This document shows positions 27,398-36,111 of a stretch of DNA of 64,000 nucleotides, piece by piece (position 1 is the stretch's first letter; each line of letters starts with the position of its first letter). Origin of the DNA: Sphingobium yanoikuyae (GTDB lineage: Bacteria > Pseudomonadota > Alphaproteobacteria > Sphingomonadales > Sphingomonadaceae); assembly GCF_013001025.1 (NCBI RefSeq), contig NZ_CP053023.1, forward strand, positions 218,771 to 282,770, read 5' to 3'. Under the pieces are notes generated by a model. That model had not been told where the DNA came from. It made no database searches and saw only the letters and a program-made list of their open reading frames with translations. Position numbers and translations under genes: made by a program.

Positions 27398-27688
27398 TTA
27401 GCGATCGTCTTCATGAATCGACGAAGGATGTCGGCACAGCGGCGCCACGCGGATATCCATGAACGGAAACAGAGGCAAAGTCATCAGCAGATCGTGAAGT
27501 TCTGCATTGCTTTCGACATCGAAGATACTGACATTGGCATATTGCCCGGCAACGCGCCAGATGTGCCGCCACTTACCGGCACGCTGAAGCTCCTGAGAAA
27601 GCGCCTTTTCAGCCGCCTTCAGTTCGTCAAGCCGCGCCGGATCGTAATCCAGCGGAATATTGACATCCATTTCAACCTTGAAAAGCAT
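27398..27688 (-). CDS. catC: muconolactone delta-isomerase
   Basis: The 96-residue protein has the family start MLFKVEMDVNIPLDYDP and end FPFMDIRVAPLCRHPSS. It converts muconolactone to 3-oxoadipate enol-lactone as a small decameric cytosolic enzyme. The start lies one base after the catB stop, which implies coupled translation. Confidence 0.95.
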   Translation of the reverse strand: MLFKVEMDVNIPLDYDPARLDELKAAEKALSQELQRAGKWRHIWRVAGQYANVSIFDVESNAELHDLLMTLPLFPFMDIRVAPLCRHPSSIHEDDR

Positions 27689-27689
27689 T

Positions 27690-28847
27690 TCAACCAGCCT
27701 TTGCTGTAGGAATCGATATGGTGGCGCGGGACGCGTCGCGCCGCAGGAACGACAAGCGATCATCGTCCAGCTCCACGCCAAGGCCCGGCCCCTTGGGCAC
27801 GGCCAGCGAGAAGTCCGAATAATCCAACGGCTCTTGCAGAATTTCCTCCGTCAGCAGCAAGGGGCCGAAAAGCTCCGTGCCAAAGGACAGTTGCGGGAAG
27901 GTTGCGAAGACATGGGCAGACGCGATCGTGCCGATGCCCGCTTCCAGCATGGTGCCGCCATAGAGCGCGATCCCGGCCGCGTCGGCGATCGCCTGCACCT
28001 GCTTTGCGGCGAAAAGACCGCCCGACTGCTCGATCTTCACGGCAAAGACATCGGCGGCTGCCTGGTTGGCATGATCATAAGCGGTCGTAGGGCCTTGCAG
28101 CCCTTCATCGGCCATGATCGGAATCGCCGACCGCGCGGCCAGGCGTGCCATGCCGGCGAGATTATGCCGGATAAGCGGCTGTTCAACCAGGTCGCAGCCG
28201 ACTTCCGCCAGCATCGCAACGCCGGTGCGTGCCGTGGTTTCATCCCACGCCATGTTGACATCCACGCGAACGCTGGCGCGGTCGCCAAGCGCTTTCTTGA
28301 TGGCGCCGACATGGGCGACATCGTCCGCCACGGGCCGCTTGCCGATCTTCAGCTTGAAGGCATTGTGCCGTCCGCTGGCGATCATCTGCTCGGCTTCTTC
28401 GATATCCTTGCCGGTGTCGCCGCTGGCGAGGGTCCAGAGGACGGGCAGGCGATCGCGGACGCGGCCGCCGAGCAGTTCGCTGACCGGCAGGCCCGCACGC
28501 TTGCCCTGCGCGTCGAGCAGCGCGGTTTCGACGGCGCATTTGGCGAAATTATTGCCGACGACATGCTTGGCGATTTGCGCCATCGCGATGGCCGGCCGGG
28601 TGGGATCGCAGGCCTGCAATATCGGGGCGATATAGGCGTCGATGTTCGTCTTTATGCTTTCGGGGCTTTCAGGGCCGTAAGCCAAGCCGCCGATCGTCGT
28701 TGCCTCGCCCGTGCCGACGATGCCGTCGGAACAGTGGACGCGCACGATGCAAAGCGTCTGCCTGTGCATCGTCGCCATTGCCAGCACGTGCGGCCGGATA
28801 GTGGGTACGTCGACGATGAACGTGTCGACGCGATCAATTGTCACCAT
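27690..28847 (-). CDS. catB: muconate cycloisomerase
   Basis: This enolase-superfamily enzyme cyclises cis,cis-muconate to muconolactone using Mn2+. The catalytic lysines lie in AFKLKIGKRP, the metal ligands in VRVDVNMAWDE, LVEQPL and IMADEGL, and the second lysine in FAVKIEQSGG. ATG 28847 (MVTIDRVD) follows AAAGG; an alternative start six codons upstream lacks a ribosome site. It is divergent from catR, with an operator between them. Confidence 0.94.
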   Translation of the reverse strand: MVTIDRVDTFIVDVPTIRPHVLAMATMHRQTLCIVRVHCSDGIVGTGEATTIGGLAYGPESPESIKTNIDAYIAPILQACDPTRPAIAMAQIAKHVVGNNFAKCAVETALLDAQGKRAGLPVSELLGGRVRDRLPVLWTLASGDTGKDIEEAEQMIASGRHNAFKLKIGKRPVADDVAHVGAIKKALGDRASVRVDVNMAWDETTARTGVAMLAEVGCDLVEQPLIRHNLAGMARLAARSAIPIMADEGLQGPTTAYDHANQAAADVFAVKIEQSGGLFAAKQVQAIADAAGIALYGGTMLEAGIGTIASAHVFATFPQLSFGTELFGPLLLTEEILQEPLDYSDFSLAVPKGPGLGVELDDDRLSFLRRDASRATISIPTAKAG

Positions 28848-28919
28848 TGTCGGGTACCTTTCCATGAATGAAATAGCGGGTTGAACGGGATTCCAGAAAG
28901 ACTTAGTCCGCATCCTATG

Positions 28920-28934
28920 ATACCGGAGTAGTAT
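28920..28934. promoter_or_regulatory. CatR/BenM-type operator ATAC-N7-GTAT
   Basis: ATAC (28920-28923), seven bases, then GTAT (28931-28934) match the consensus site of the CatM/BenM/CatR LysR subgroup. It lies in the catB-catR divergent region, three bases before the catR start, where it could serve both autorepression and muconate-dependent activation of catB. Confidence 0.75.
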
Positions 28935-28937
28935 AGT

Positions 28938-29846
28938 ATGGAACTGCGCCACCTTCGATCGTTCATGGCCGTCGCGGCCGAGCAGAATTTCACCCGAGCC
29001 GCAGACCGCCTTGGTATCGCGCAGCCGCCGCTGAGCCGGCATATCAAGGAACTGGAGCAGGACCTGGGCGTGGCGCTGTTCGACCGGGGTAGCCGGCCGG
29101 TGCGCCTGACCGAGGCGGGCCGCATCCTGCATCAACAGGCAGCGCAGATATTGGCGAGCATCGACCAGATCCCCAAGACCATGCAGCAATATGCGTCCGC
29201 GCAGCAGCCGCGCTTCGTCATGGGCGTGGTGGGATCCATCATGCACGGCGCGCTGGCCGAGATGGTGCGGCGGTTCCGCGCCCATGCGGCGGACACGGAC
29301 GTCGAGCTGGTGGAGATGACGACGATCCAGCAGGTCGCGGCGCTGAAGGCGGGCCGGATCGACGCCGGCCTTGGCCGCGTGCGCGTGGACGACCCGGCGA
29401 TCCGCCGCGAGATATTGTTCCAGGAACCGCTGGTGGCGGCGCTTTCGCCCACCGACTTGCCGGCGCAGCCGGACACCGAGGTCAGCCTGGAGGCGCTGGC
29501 CGCCGGCACGCTGATCATCTACCCCAGCCAGCCGCGCCCCAGCTATGCCGACCAGCTGCTGACGATCATGCGCGACCATGGATGCAACCCCCGCCGGATC
29601 ATCGAAGTGCGCGAAGTGCAGACCGCGCTGGGCCTGGTCGCCGCCCAGTCGGGCCGCGCCATCGTCCCGGCGTCGATGCAGAACATCCAGCGCGCGGACA
29701 TATGCTATGTGCCGATAGCCGAGCGGCCAACATCGCCGATCATATTGAGCCAGCGCCACGCCGATACGACCGACCGCGCGGTGCTGATCCGGGATATCGG
29801 CCATGCGATCTTCAGGGAGATCGAGGCCGAGACGGCGCGATCCTGA
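28938..29846 (+). CDS. catR: LysR-type regulator of the catechol genes
   Basis: The 302-residue protein has a typical LysR winged helix (MELRHLRSFMAVAAEQNFTR, IAQPPLSRHIKELEQDLGVA) and a substrate-binding domain with the CatM/BenM-like LIIYPSQPRPSYADQLL. It is divergent from catBCA-pcaD and has an ATAC-N7-GTAT site at its start. It probably activates catBCA in response to cis,cis-muconate. Confidence 0.9.
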   Translation: MELRHLRSFMAVAAEQNFTRAADRLGIAQPPLSRHIKELEQDLGVALFDRGSRPVRLTEAGRILHQQAAQILASIDQIPKTMQQYASAQQPRFVMGVVGSIMHGALAEMVRRFRAHAADTDVELVEMTTIQQVAALKAGRIDAGLGRVRVDDPAIRREILFQEPLVAALSPTDLPAQPDTEVSLEALAAGTLIIYPSQPRPSYADQLLTIMRDHGCNPRRIIEVREVQTALGLVAAQSGRAIVPASMQNIQRADICYVPIAERPTSPIILSQRHADTTDRAVLIRDIGHAIFREIEAETARS

Positions 29847-29849
29847 GGA

Positions 29850-30623
29850 TCAGGCCGGGCGCAGCAGCCCGGCGGTACGTCGCAGCGCCGGCAGCAGGCG
29901 CGCCTGCACATCGTCCATCGACACGCGCGCCGCCGACATGCCGACGTTCAGCGCCGCCATCACCCTGCCCCGGTCGATCACCGGAACCGCGATGGAGCGT
30001 AGCCCCAGTTCCAGTTCCTGATCGACCAGCGCGTAACCGTCCGCCGCCGCCCGCCTGATCGTCACCAGCAACCGGGGAATGTCGACGATGGTATGCGGCG
30101 TCAGCGCGCGCACCTGCGTCCGGGCGAAATAGGCGTCCTGCTCTTCATGCGATCGCCCGGCCAACAGCACCCGGCCCATGGAGGTGGGATAGAGTGGCAG
30201 GGTACTGCCGACCTTCAGCCCCACCGCCATGATGCGGGACGCTTCGGACCGCGCCACATAGCAGAGGGCGTCATCCTCCATCACGCCCAACGAACAGGAT
30301 TCCCCCAGTTCATCGCGCAGCGAATCGAGCAGCGGCTGGGCGCGCACGGCAAAGGCGGTCAGCGAGAGGTAGGGATGGCCGAGCGCCGTCGTCTTGCGCC
30401 GCACCGAATAGCCGCGCAGATCATGGCCGACATAGCCAAGCTGATGCAGGGTATAGAGGCACCGCCGCACCGCCGCGCGGCTGAACCCCAGCGCCCGGCT
30501 GGCTTCGGCGATGGACACCGGCCGTTCACGTTGCGCCACATATTGCAGCACGGCGAGGCCACGGGCGAGTGAGGCCATATATTCGGGATCACCCGGCCTT
30601 TCGATGTCGCGCGGCGCTTCCAC
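29850..30623 (-). CDS. pcaR: IclR-family regulator of the pca genes
   Basis: The 257-residue lower-strand product has an IclR winged helix (LARGLAVLQYVAQRERPVSI, EASRALGFSRAAVRRCLYTL) and an effector domain (SCSLGVMEDDALCYVARSEA). It fits the PcaR/PobR subgroup, which senses 3-oxoadipate or related acids. Translation begins at GTG 30623. It is divergent from pcaIJF, with two palindromic operators between. Confidence 0.9.
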   Translation of the reverse strand: MEAPRDIERPGDPEYMASLARGLAVLQYVAQRERPVSIAEASRALGFSRAAVRRCLYTLHQLGYVGHDLRGYSVRRKTTALGHPYLSLTAFAVRAQPLLDSLRDELGESCSLGVMEDDALCYVARSEASRIMAVGLKVGSTLPLYPTSMGRVLLAGRSHEEQDAYFARTQVRALTPHTIVDIPRLLVTIRRAAADGYALVDQELELGLRSIAVPVIDRGRVMAALNVGMSAARVSMDDVQARLLPALRRTAGLLRPA

Positions 30624-30640
30624 GGCAGCTCCAAAAATAA

Positions 30641-30670
30641 CCGATTATCGGACAGGACGCCGATTATCGG
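30641..30670. promoter_or_regulatory. two PcaR-type palindromes upstream of pcaI
   Basis: CCGATTATCGG occurs at 30641-30651 and again at 30660-30670, 19 bases apart. The CGAT-N-ATCG core resembles the known pseudomonad PcaR site. They lie between the divergent pcaR and pcaI starts and probably control both. Confidence 0.75.
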
Positions 30671-30730
30671 TTGACTCAGGCGCGCGCAACCTCTGTTTCG
30701 CGCGGGAGCATCCGCACGGAGTTGAAGAGC

Positions 30731-31417
30731 GTGATTGACAAGAGCATGAGTTCCGCCGCGGCGGCCGTGGCCGACATTCGGGACGGCGCATCGGTAATGA
30801 TCGGCGGCTTTGGCACGGCAGGCATGCCCGACGAACTGATCGACGCGCTGATCGCGCGCGGCGTCGGCAACCTGACCATCATCAACAACAATGCCGGCAA
30901 TGGCGAAACCGGCGTCGCCGCGCTGATCAAGGCCGGGCGCGTGCGCAAGATCATCTGTTCCTTCCCGCGCCAGTCGGATTCGCACCATTTCGACGCGCGC
31001 TACCGCGCTGGCGAAATCGAGCTGGAACTGGTGCCGCAGGGCAATCTGGCCGCGCGCATCCAGGCCGCCGGCGCCGGGCTGGGCGCGATCTTCACGCCGA
31101 CCGGATACGGCACGTTGCTGGCAGAGGGCAAGGAAACCCGCGAGATCGACGGCAAGCAATATGTGCTGGAACATCCCATCCAGGCCGATTTCGCGCTGAT
31201 CAAGGCGCATCGCGGCGACCGCTGGGGCAACCTGACCTACCGCAAGACCGCCCGCAATTTCGGCCCGATCATGGCGATGGCGGCGAAGTGCACGATCGCG
31301 CAGGTGGCGCAGATCGTACCGCTGGGCGGCATCGACCCGGAAATCGTCGTGACACCGGGCATCTTCGTCCAGCGCGTGGTCGAAATCGCGCCCGCCAACG
31401 CCACAGCTTCGGCCTGA
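30731..31417 (+). CDS. pcaI: 3-oxoadipate CoA-transferase subunit A
   Basis: The alpha subunit of the transferase moves CoA from succinyl-CoA to 3-oxoadipate. Landmarks are SVMIGGFGTAGMPDELI, NLTIINNNAGNGETG and IFTPTGYGTLLAEGKETREI. GTG 30731 (VIDKSMS) matches the family N terminus MIDKS; an in-frame ATG lies at 30746. pcaJ follows 17 bases later. Confidence 0.94.
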   Translation: MIDKSMSSAAAAVADIRDGASVMIGGFGTAGMPDELIDALIARGVGNLTIINNNAGNGETGVAALIKAGRVRKIICSFPRQSDSHHFDARYRAGEIELELVPQGNLAARIQAAGAGLGAIFTPTGYGTLLAEGKETREIDGKQYVLEHPIQADFALIKAHRGDRWGNLTYRKTARNFGPIMAMAAKCTIAQVAQIVPLGGIDPEIVVTPGIFVQRVVEIAPANATASA

Positions 31418-31434
31418 TCAGGAGCCTGCACCCC

Positions 31435-32088
31435 ATGCAACGTCTGAACCGTGAACAAATGGCCGCCCGCGTGGCGAAGGACATTCCTGAAGGCGCCTAT
31501 GTCAATCTGGGCATCGGCCTGCCCACGATGGTCGCCAATTACCTGCCCACCGACAAGGACATCTTCCTTCAGAGCGAAAATGGCCTGCTGGGCATGGGCC
31601 CCGCCCCGGCGAAGGGCGAAGAGGATTGGGAACTGATCAACGCGGGCAAGCAGGCGGTGACGCTGCTGACCGGCGGCTGCTTTTTCCACCATGCCGACAG
31701 TTTCGCGATGATGCGCGGCGGCCATCTGGACATCTGCGTGCTGGGTGCCTTCCAGGTGTCGGTGAATGGCGACCTGGCGAACTGGCACACGGGTGAACCG
31801 GGCGCGATCCCGGCCGTGGGCGGCGCGATGGACCTGGCGATCGGCGCCAAGCAGACCTTCGTCATGATGGAATTGCTGACCAAGCAGGGCCAGAGCAAGC
31901 TGGTCGAAAGCTGCACTTACCCGCTGACGGGCCTCGCCTGTGTGTCGCGCGTCTATACCGACCTCGCCGTGTTCGAAGTCGGCGCGGCGGGCGCGAGCGT
32001 GGTGGAAATGGTGGACGGCCTGTCGCTGGATGAATTGCAGGGGCTGGCCGGCGTGCCGCTGCGCGCGGCTGAGGGAGCGCGTAACTGA
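31435..32088 (+). CDS. pcaJ: 3-oxoadipate CoA-transferase subunit B
   Basis: The beta subunit has the family catalytic-glutamate segment [13 protein letters not shown] and the N-terminal [21 protein letters not shown] 31435 follows AGGAG at 31421; the longer frame only extends into pcaI. The stop overlaps the pcaF start by one base. Confidence 0.95.
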   Translation: MQRLNREQMAARVAKDIPEGAYVNLGIGLPTMVANYLPTDKDIFLQSENGLLGMGPAPAKGEEDWELINAGKQAVTLLTGGCFFHHADSFAMMRGGHLDICVLGAFQVSVNGDLANWHTGEPGAIPAVGGAMDLAIGAKQTFVMMELLTKQGQSKLVESCTYPLTGLACVSRVYTDLAVFEVGAAGASVVEMVDGLSLDELQGLAGVPLRAAEGARN

Positions 32089-33296
32089 TGGCCGAAGCCT
32101 TTATCTGCGACGCCGTCCGCACGCCGATCGGCCGTTATGGCGGCATATTGGCCGGCATCCGGGCGGATGATCTGGGCGCGCTGCCGATGAAGGCGCTGAT
32201 CGAGCGCAATCCGGGGCTGGACCCGGCGGTGATCGACGAGGTCTTCTACGGCTGCGCCAACCAGTCGGGCGAGGATAATCGCAACGTCGCGCGGATGAGC
32301 CTGTTGCTGGCGGGCCTGCCGCATGGGGTGGCGGGCGTGACGCTGAACCGGCTGTGCGCGTCCGGGCTGGAATCGGTGGGCGCCGCCGCGCGCGCGATCC
32401 GCACGGGCGAGATGGGCGTCGCTATCGCCGGCGGCGTGGAAAACATGACCCGCGCGCCCTTCGTGGTGGGCAAGGCGGGCAGCGCCTATGGCCGCGCCCA
32501 GCAGATGGAAGACACGACCATGGGCTGGCGCTTCGTCAACCCGGCGCTCGACGCGCTCTATGGCACCGAAACGATGCCGCGCACGGCGGAAAATGTGGCG
32601 CACGACCATGGCATCAGCCGCAAGGATCAGGACGCTTTCGCGCTGCGCAGCCAGCAGCGCGCCGTCGCCGCGCAACAGAACGGCTTTTTCGACGAAGAGA
32701 TCATCACCGTCGTCACGCCCGGTCGCAAGCGGGGCGAGACGGTGGAGGTCCGCACCGACGAGCATCCCCGCGCCGACACGACGATCGAGGGGCTGGGCAA
32801 GTTGAAGCCGCTGTTCGGGCCCGAGGGCACCGTCACCGCCGGCAACGCGTCGGGCATCAATGATGGCGCGGCGGCGATGATCATCGCCAGCGAGGCGGCG
32901 GCCAAGGCCCATGGCCTGACGCCCCGCGCGCGCATCCTGGGCATGGCGTCGGCCGGCGTCGAACCCCGCGTGATGGGTATCGGCCCCATCCCCGCCACGC
33001 AAAAGCTGATGGCGCATCTGGGCCTGACGATCGGCGATTTCGACGCAGTCGAACTGAACGAAGCCTTTGCCAGCCAGTCGCTGGCGGTCGTGCGGCAGCT
33101 GGGCCTGGCCGACGATGCGGACCATGTGAACCCCAATGGCGGCGCCATCGCGCTGGGCCATCCGCTGGGCATGTCAGGCGCACGGTTGGCGATGACGCTG
33201 GTGCATCAGCTGGAAAAGAGCGGCGGCAGGCGCGGACTGGCGACGCTGTGCATCGGCGTCGGCATGGGGCTGGCGTTGGCGGTCGAGCGGGTCTGA
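32088..33296 (+). CDS. pcaF: 3-oxoadipyl-CoA thiolase
   Basis: This thiolase (402 residues) cleaves 3-oxoadipyl-CoA to succinyl-CoA and acetyl-CoA, the last step of the pathway. The active-site Cys lies in [13 protein letters not shown], the His in [14 protein letters not shown], and the second Cys in TLCIGVGMG. It ends the pcaIJF operon. Confidence 0.95.
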   Translation: MAEAFICDAVRTPIGRYGGILAGIRADDLGALPMKALIERNPGLDPAVIDEVFYGCANQSGEDNRNVARMSLLLAGLPHGVAGVTLNRLCASGLESVGAAARAIRTGEMGVAIAGGVENMTRAPFVVGKAGSAYGRAQQMEDTTMGWRFVNPALDALYGTETMPRTAENVAHDHGISRKDQDAFALRSQQRAVAAQQNGFFDEEIITVVTPGRKRGETVEVRTDEHPRADTTIEGLGKLKPLFGPEGTVTAGNASGINDGAAAMIIASEAAAKAHGLTPRARILGMASAGVEPRVMGIGPIPATQKLMAHLGLTIGDFDAVELNEAFASQSLAVVRQLGLADDADHVNPNGGAIALGHPLGMSGARLAMTLVHQLEKSGGRRGLATLCIGVGMGLALAVERV

Positions 33297-33394
33297 CGTG
33301 CGCCCCGCCCCTCGCTTGTCCCATCGAAAGGCATAGGCTATTGTCCACAGTGAGGACTTATCCTTATGACCCAGCGAGGGCCGAGGCGTCAGGC

Positions 33395-33480
33395 ATGTCT
33401 GAACTTCAAATGATGGCCGGTTCACCAGGCAAGAGCTGGCGCCTGTTTGAGTCTTCGGACGTCGATGAAACGCGCGAGAA
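33395..33480 (+). pseudogene. AraC-type regulator N-terminal remnant
   Basis: Twenty-eight codons (MSELQMMAGSPGKSW, then RLFESSDVDETRE) resemble the start of AraC-family regulators of aromatic degradation, and are cut by IS6100 copy B at 33481. The DNA-binding domain is absent from the window. Identification rests on a short segment. Confidence 0.5.
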
Positions 33481-34360
33481 GGCTCTGTTGCAAAGATTGG
33501 CGGCAGTCAGAGGTAGGCTGTCGCTCTGCGCCGATCAGGCGGCTGCTGCGAAATGGTGGTTGAGCATGCCCATGGCCTCCGTCAGCGCCGAGGGCCCAAT
33601 GCCAAAAGCTCTCTCCACAAGGCGCACCTCGCCCCTGATGCCGGGCTGCAGGCACCAGGGGCGAGCCTGTCCTTTGCGCAGGGCTCGCATGACTTCGAAT
33701 CCCTTGATCGTGGCATAGGCCGTGGGGATCGATTTGAAACCGCGCACCGGCTTGATCAGTATCTTGAGCTTTCCGTGATCGGCCTCGATCACGTTATTGA
33801 GATACTTCACCTGCCGGTGGGCCGTCTCCCGGTCCAGCTTTCCTTCGCGCTTCAATTCGGTGATCGCTGCACCATAGCTCGGCGCTTTGTCGGTATTGAG
33901 CGTGGCAGGCTTTTCCCAGTGCTTCAGGCCTCGCAGGGCCTTGCCCAGGAACCGCTTCGCTGCCTTGGCGCTGCGGGTCGGCGACAGGTAGAAATCGATC
34001 GTGTCGCCCCGCTTGTCGACTGCCCGGTACAGGTAGGTCCACTTGCCCCGCACCTTGACGTAGGTTTCATCCAGGCGCCAGCTCGGATCAAAGCCACGCC
34101 GCCAGAACCAGCGCAGCCGCTTCTCCATCTCCGGGGCGTAGCACTGGACCCAGCGATAGATCGTCGTATGGTCGACCGAAATGCCGCGTTCCGCCAGCAT
34201 TTCCTCAAGGTCGCGATAGCTGATCGGATAGCGACAATACCAGCGCACCGCCCACAGGATCACATCACCCTGGAAATGGCGCCACTTGAAATCCGTCATC
34301 GTTCCGTCCGTCCAATCTCCGCCAAGCATGCTCAAGCTTCACGATTTTTGCAACAGAGCC
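33481..34360 (-). mobile_element. IS6100 copy B, complete (880 bp)
   Basis: GGCTCTGTTGCAAA at 33481 and TTTGCAACAGAGCC ending at 34360 bound an inverted copy. Flanks CGCGAGAA and AAGCATGC are not duplicated. Copies A and B together bracket the ortho-cleavage island in opposite orientation. Confidence 0.97.
33535..34299 (-). CDS. tnpA: IS6100 transposase, copy B
   Basis: The lower-strand translation equals copy A from MTDFKW to the C-terminal LNHHFAAAA, 254 residues with the complete DDE triad. Confidence 0.96.
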   Translation of the reverse strand: MTDFKWRHFQGDVILWAVRWYCRYPISYRDLEEMLAERGISVDHTTIYRWVQCYAPEMEKRLRWFWRRGFDPSWRLDETYVKVRGKWTYLYRAVDKRGDTIDFYLSPTRSAKAAKRFLGKALRGLKHWEKPATLNTDKAPSYGAAITELKREGKLDRETAHRQVKYLNNVIEADHGKLKILIKPVRGFKSIPTAYATIKGFEVMRALRKGQARPWCLQPGIRGEVRLVERAFGIGPSALTEAMGMLNHHFAAAA

Positions 34361-35202
34361 AAGCATGCGACCTCCACGGTGCGCGCTGGCTCTTTGATCT
34401 TGGCTCCGGCTGAGGGCGGCCTGGAGACAAGTCGGCGCGCGTAGCGGCGCAAGATGAGATCGGGGATGTCTGCCAGGTGCTTATGAACGTCCAGCGTGTA
34501 AAGCAGGTCGATGCGCTCCAGTACCTCGCTGATTTGGCGGGTTGAGTGTTTCGCCGGTGCAGCCCATAGCCAACTCTGCTGGGTTTGTCCATCTGGGCGC
34601 AGCTCTGAAACTGAGGCTCGCCAGCGATCAAGTGTTGCTGGATCAACGCTGGCGGCGATGGCGGTGCCTGTTTCAACTTCAAGCTGGGCAAGTGCCGCCG
34701 CAATCAGTGTCCGAATTGCCCGCTCGTGCACGATCACCAGCTTGTTCTTGTACAGCCATTGACGCGCCCGCACGAGTAGCTGATCGCGGTCGGCGCAGCG
34801 CGCCACTTCGTCGCGCAGTTCACGTACCAGTGAGCGGCGCTGGTGCTCGCTCATCCACTGGAATCCAAGGACCGTGCAGGCTACTTGTTGGTGATCGAAT
34901 AGCGTGCGCCCGCGTTCATACATGGCTCTCAGCGAGGCGACTTCTGGTGCTGCAATGCCAAGCTCGTTGCCAAGGTGGCGCCACAAGGCTACTGGAATTA
35001 CCCGAAAGGCACCGAGCAAACGCCCACTCATGCGCAGGAAACCAATATGGAGCGCCAGACCAAGCTTGTGGGAATCACCTCGGCGTGCATTGATTGCGTC
35101 GCGCTCGGCACCATCGAAGGTGAAAAATGCCTTCATCTCGAAGTCGCTGATATCGCGGGGGAGCCCACGCATCCCCAAAAACGTTGTGTGCCAACCCTGC
35201 AT
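34361..35202 (-). pseudogene. tnpA: IS1071 transposase, N-terminal part
   Basis: About 280 residues beginning MQGWHTTFLGMRGLPRDISD and containing FTFDGAERDAINARRGDSHK are recognisable as IS1071 TnpA, a Tn3-family transposase. The frame then enters IS6100 sequence (LALLQKS) and stops. The catalytic core is missing. Confidence 0.9.
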
Positions 35203-35347
35203 CGTGAACCTCAAAAGTGGGAGGCCACCATACCCGTTTACAAAGCGAACAGGAAAGTCAATGAAATCAACGGTCTACCCAGACCACCCCCGCGCCAGTG
35301 CTAGCTTTGCGTACCGTCACTTATTGCACTGAAAACGAGGAGACCCC
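34361..35347 (-). mobile_element. IS1071 end fragment
   Basis: The outer boundary reads GGGGTCTCCTCGTTTTCAGT when complemented from 35347 inwards, the start of the long IS1071 terminal repeat. The rest is the beginning of its transposase, interrupted by IS6100 copy B at 34360. About one third of the 3.2 kb element remains. It has been inserted into an IncP-1 korB gene. Confidence 0.9.
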
Positions 35348-35513
35348 GAAAAAGGCCATCGTCCAGGTCGAGCATGACGGCCGCCCGGCCCGCATCATCC
35401 TGAATCGCCGGCCGCCGGCCGAGGGCTTCGCCTGGTTGAAGTACGAAGATGACGGCCAGGAGTTCGAGGCCAATCTTGCCCAGGTGAAACTGGTGGCCTT
35501 GCTCGAAGGCTAG
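35348..35513 (+). pseudogene. korB: korB C-terminal remnant (IncP-1 backbone)
   Basis: The 54 residues KKAIVQVEHDGRPARIILNR, then EGFAWLKYEDDGQEFEANLA, match the C-terminal dimerisation domain of the IncP-1 partition and regulator protein KorB. The rest was lost at the IS1071 insertion. A terminator and kfrA-type operators follow, as in IncP-1 plasmids. Confidence 0.75.
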
Positions 35514-35554
35514 ACGCACCGACACCCGGCACCAACCCCACCCACCCCGCCCCG

Positions 35555-35573
35555 CCCCGGCGGGGTTTTTTTT
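35555..35573 (+). terminator. rho-independent terminator after korB
   Basis: CCCC-GGC-GGGG at 35555-35565 is followed by a run of eight T (35566-35573), in the position of the terminator that ends the IncP-1 korA-incC-korB operon. Confidence 0.75.
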
Positions 35574-35609
35574 GCCTGAACGCTGGCCAACACGCGCCAG
35601 GCCGGGCGC

Positions 35610-35678
35610 TTTAGCCGCTAAAAAGTTTAGCTAAAACGCTTGGCAGGTAAGAATAAGAAGAATATTATTATTCTTACC
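35610..35678. promoter_or_regulatory. KorA-type and KfrA-type operators before kfrA
   Basis: GTTTAGCTAAAA (35625-35636) matches the KorA operator core TTTAGCTAAA. A second palindrome TTTAGC-C-GCTAAA is at 35610-35622. An 11-base perfect inverted repeat GGTAAGAATAA / TTATTCTTACC (35646-35656 and 35668-35678) sits where KfrA autoregulates. These survive although korB and kfrA are ruined. Confidence 0.7.
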
Positions 35679-35699
35679 AACTACCAAGAGGGCGACACA

Positions 35700-35889
35700 A
35701 TGGAGCTGACCAAGGAAACCCGCGACCGCATCTATGCTGCCGCCGATGCATTAGCAGCGGCATGAAGGAGTGGAGGCGAGCGCAGACCGCCCAGGCGGCC
35801 CCGGTAGCCGTCCAGGTGCCCGAGGCCGTGTCGGCCGCCGGCGGCCAGGCGGTGGCCGTGTTGTGGCAGCAGGCCCAGGAGCTGGCGAA
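35700..35889 (+). pseudogene. kfrA: kfrA remnant with internal deletion
   Basis: ATG 35700 begins MELTKETRDRIYAAADAL, the KfrA N terminus, then stops at 35765. In another frame from 35762, [14 protein letters not shown] and [11 protein letters not shown] continue later KfrA sequence. Codons between were deleted, shifting frame. At about 35889 the gene is joined to a catechol 2,3-dioxygenase tail. Confidence 0.75.
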
Positions 35890-36054
35890 TACTTCTTCGA
35901 CCCGAGCGGTAACCGCAACGAGACCTTCGCCGGCCTTGGCTATCTGGCGCAGCGCGACCGGCCCGTCACCACCTGGTCGGAAGACAAGCTTGGCAGCGGA
36001 ATTTTCTATCACACGGGTGAGTTGGTGGCCTCGTTCACCGACGTCTACACCTGA
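35887..36054 (+). pseudogene. catechol 2,3-dioxygenase C-terminal remnant
   Basis: Fifty-five codons ([16 protein letters not shown], then [20 protein letters not shown]) match the end of extradiol catechol 2,3-dioxygenases, including the FFDPSGN motif. The metal-binding core is missing. It is the upstream relic of a meta-cleavage operon whose later gene is at 40030. Confidence 0.8.
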
Positions 36055-36111
36055 CCCGCCGTCGCGCAGAACCACAAGCATTCCACAAGATCTTCCAACA
36101 GGAACAAGACA

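Noticed and set aside
27660..28871. Upper-strand open frame of about 400 codons opposite catB
   Set aside because: It mirrors catB codons and shows no recognisable domain; catB is a clear enolase-superfamily gene.
25584..33296. Chlorocatechol (tfd/clc-type) pathway instead of the catechol pathway
   Set aside because: The presence of muconolactone isomerase (catC) and 3-oxoadipate enol-lactonase (pcaD), and the absence of dienelactone hydrolase and maleylacetate reductase genes, point to the unsubstituted catechol route.
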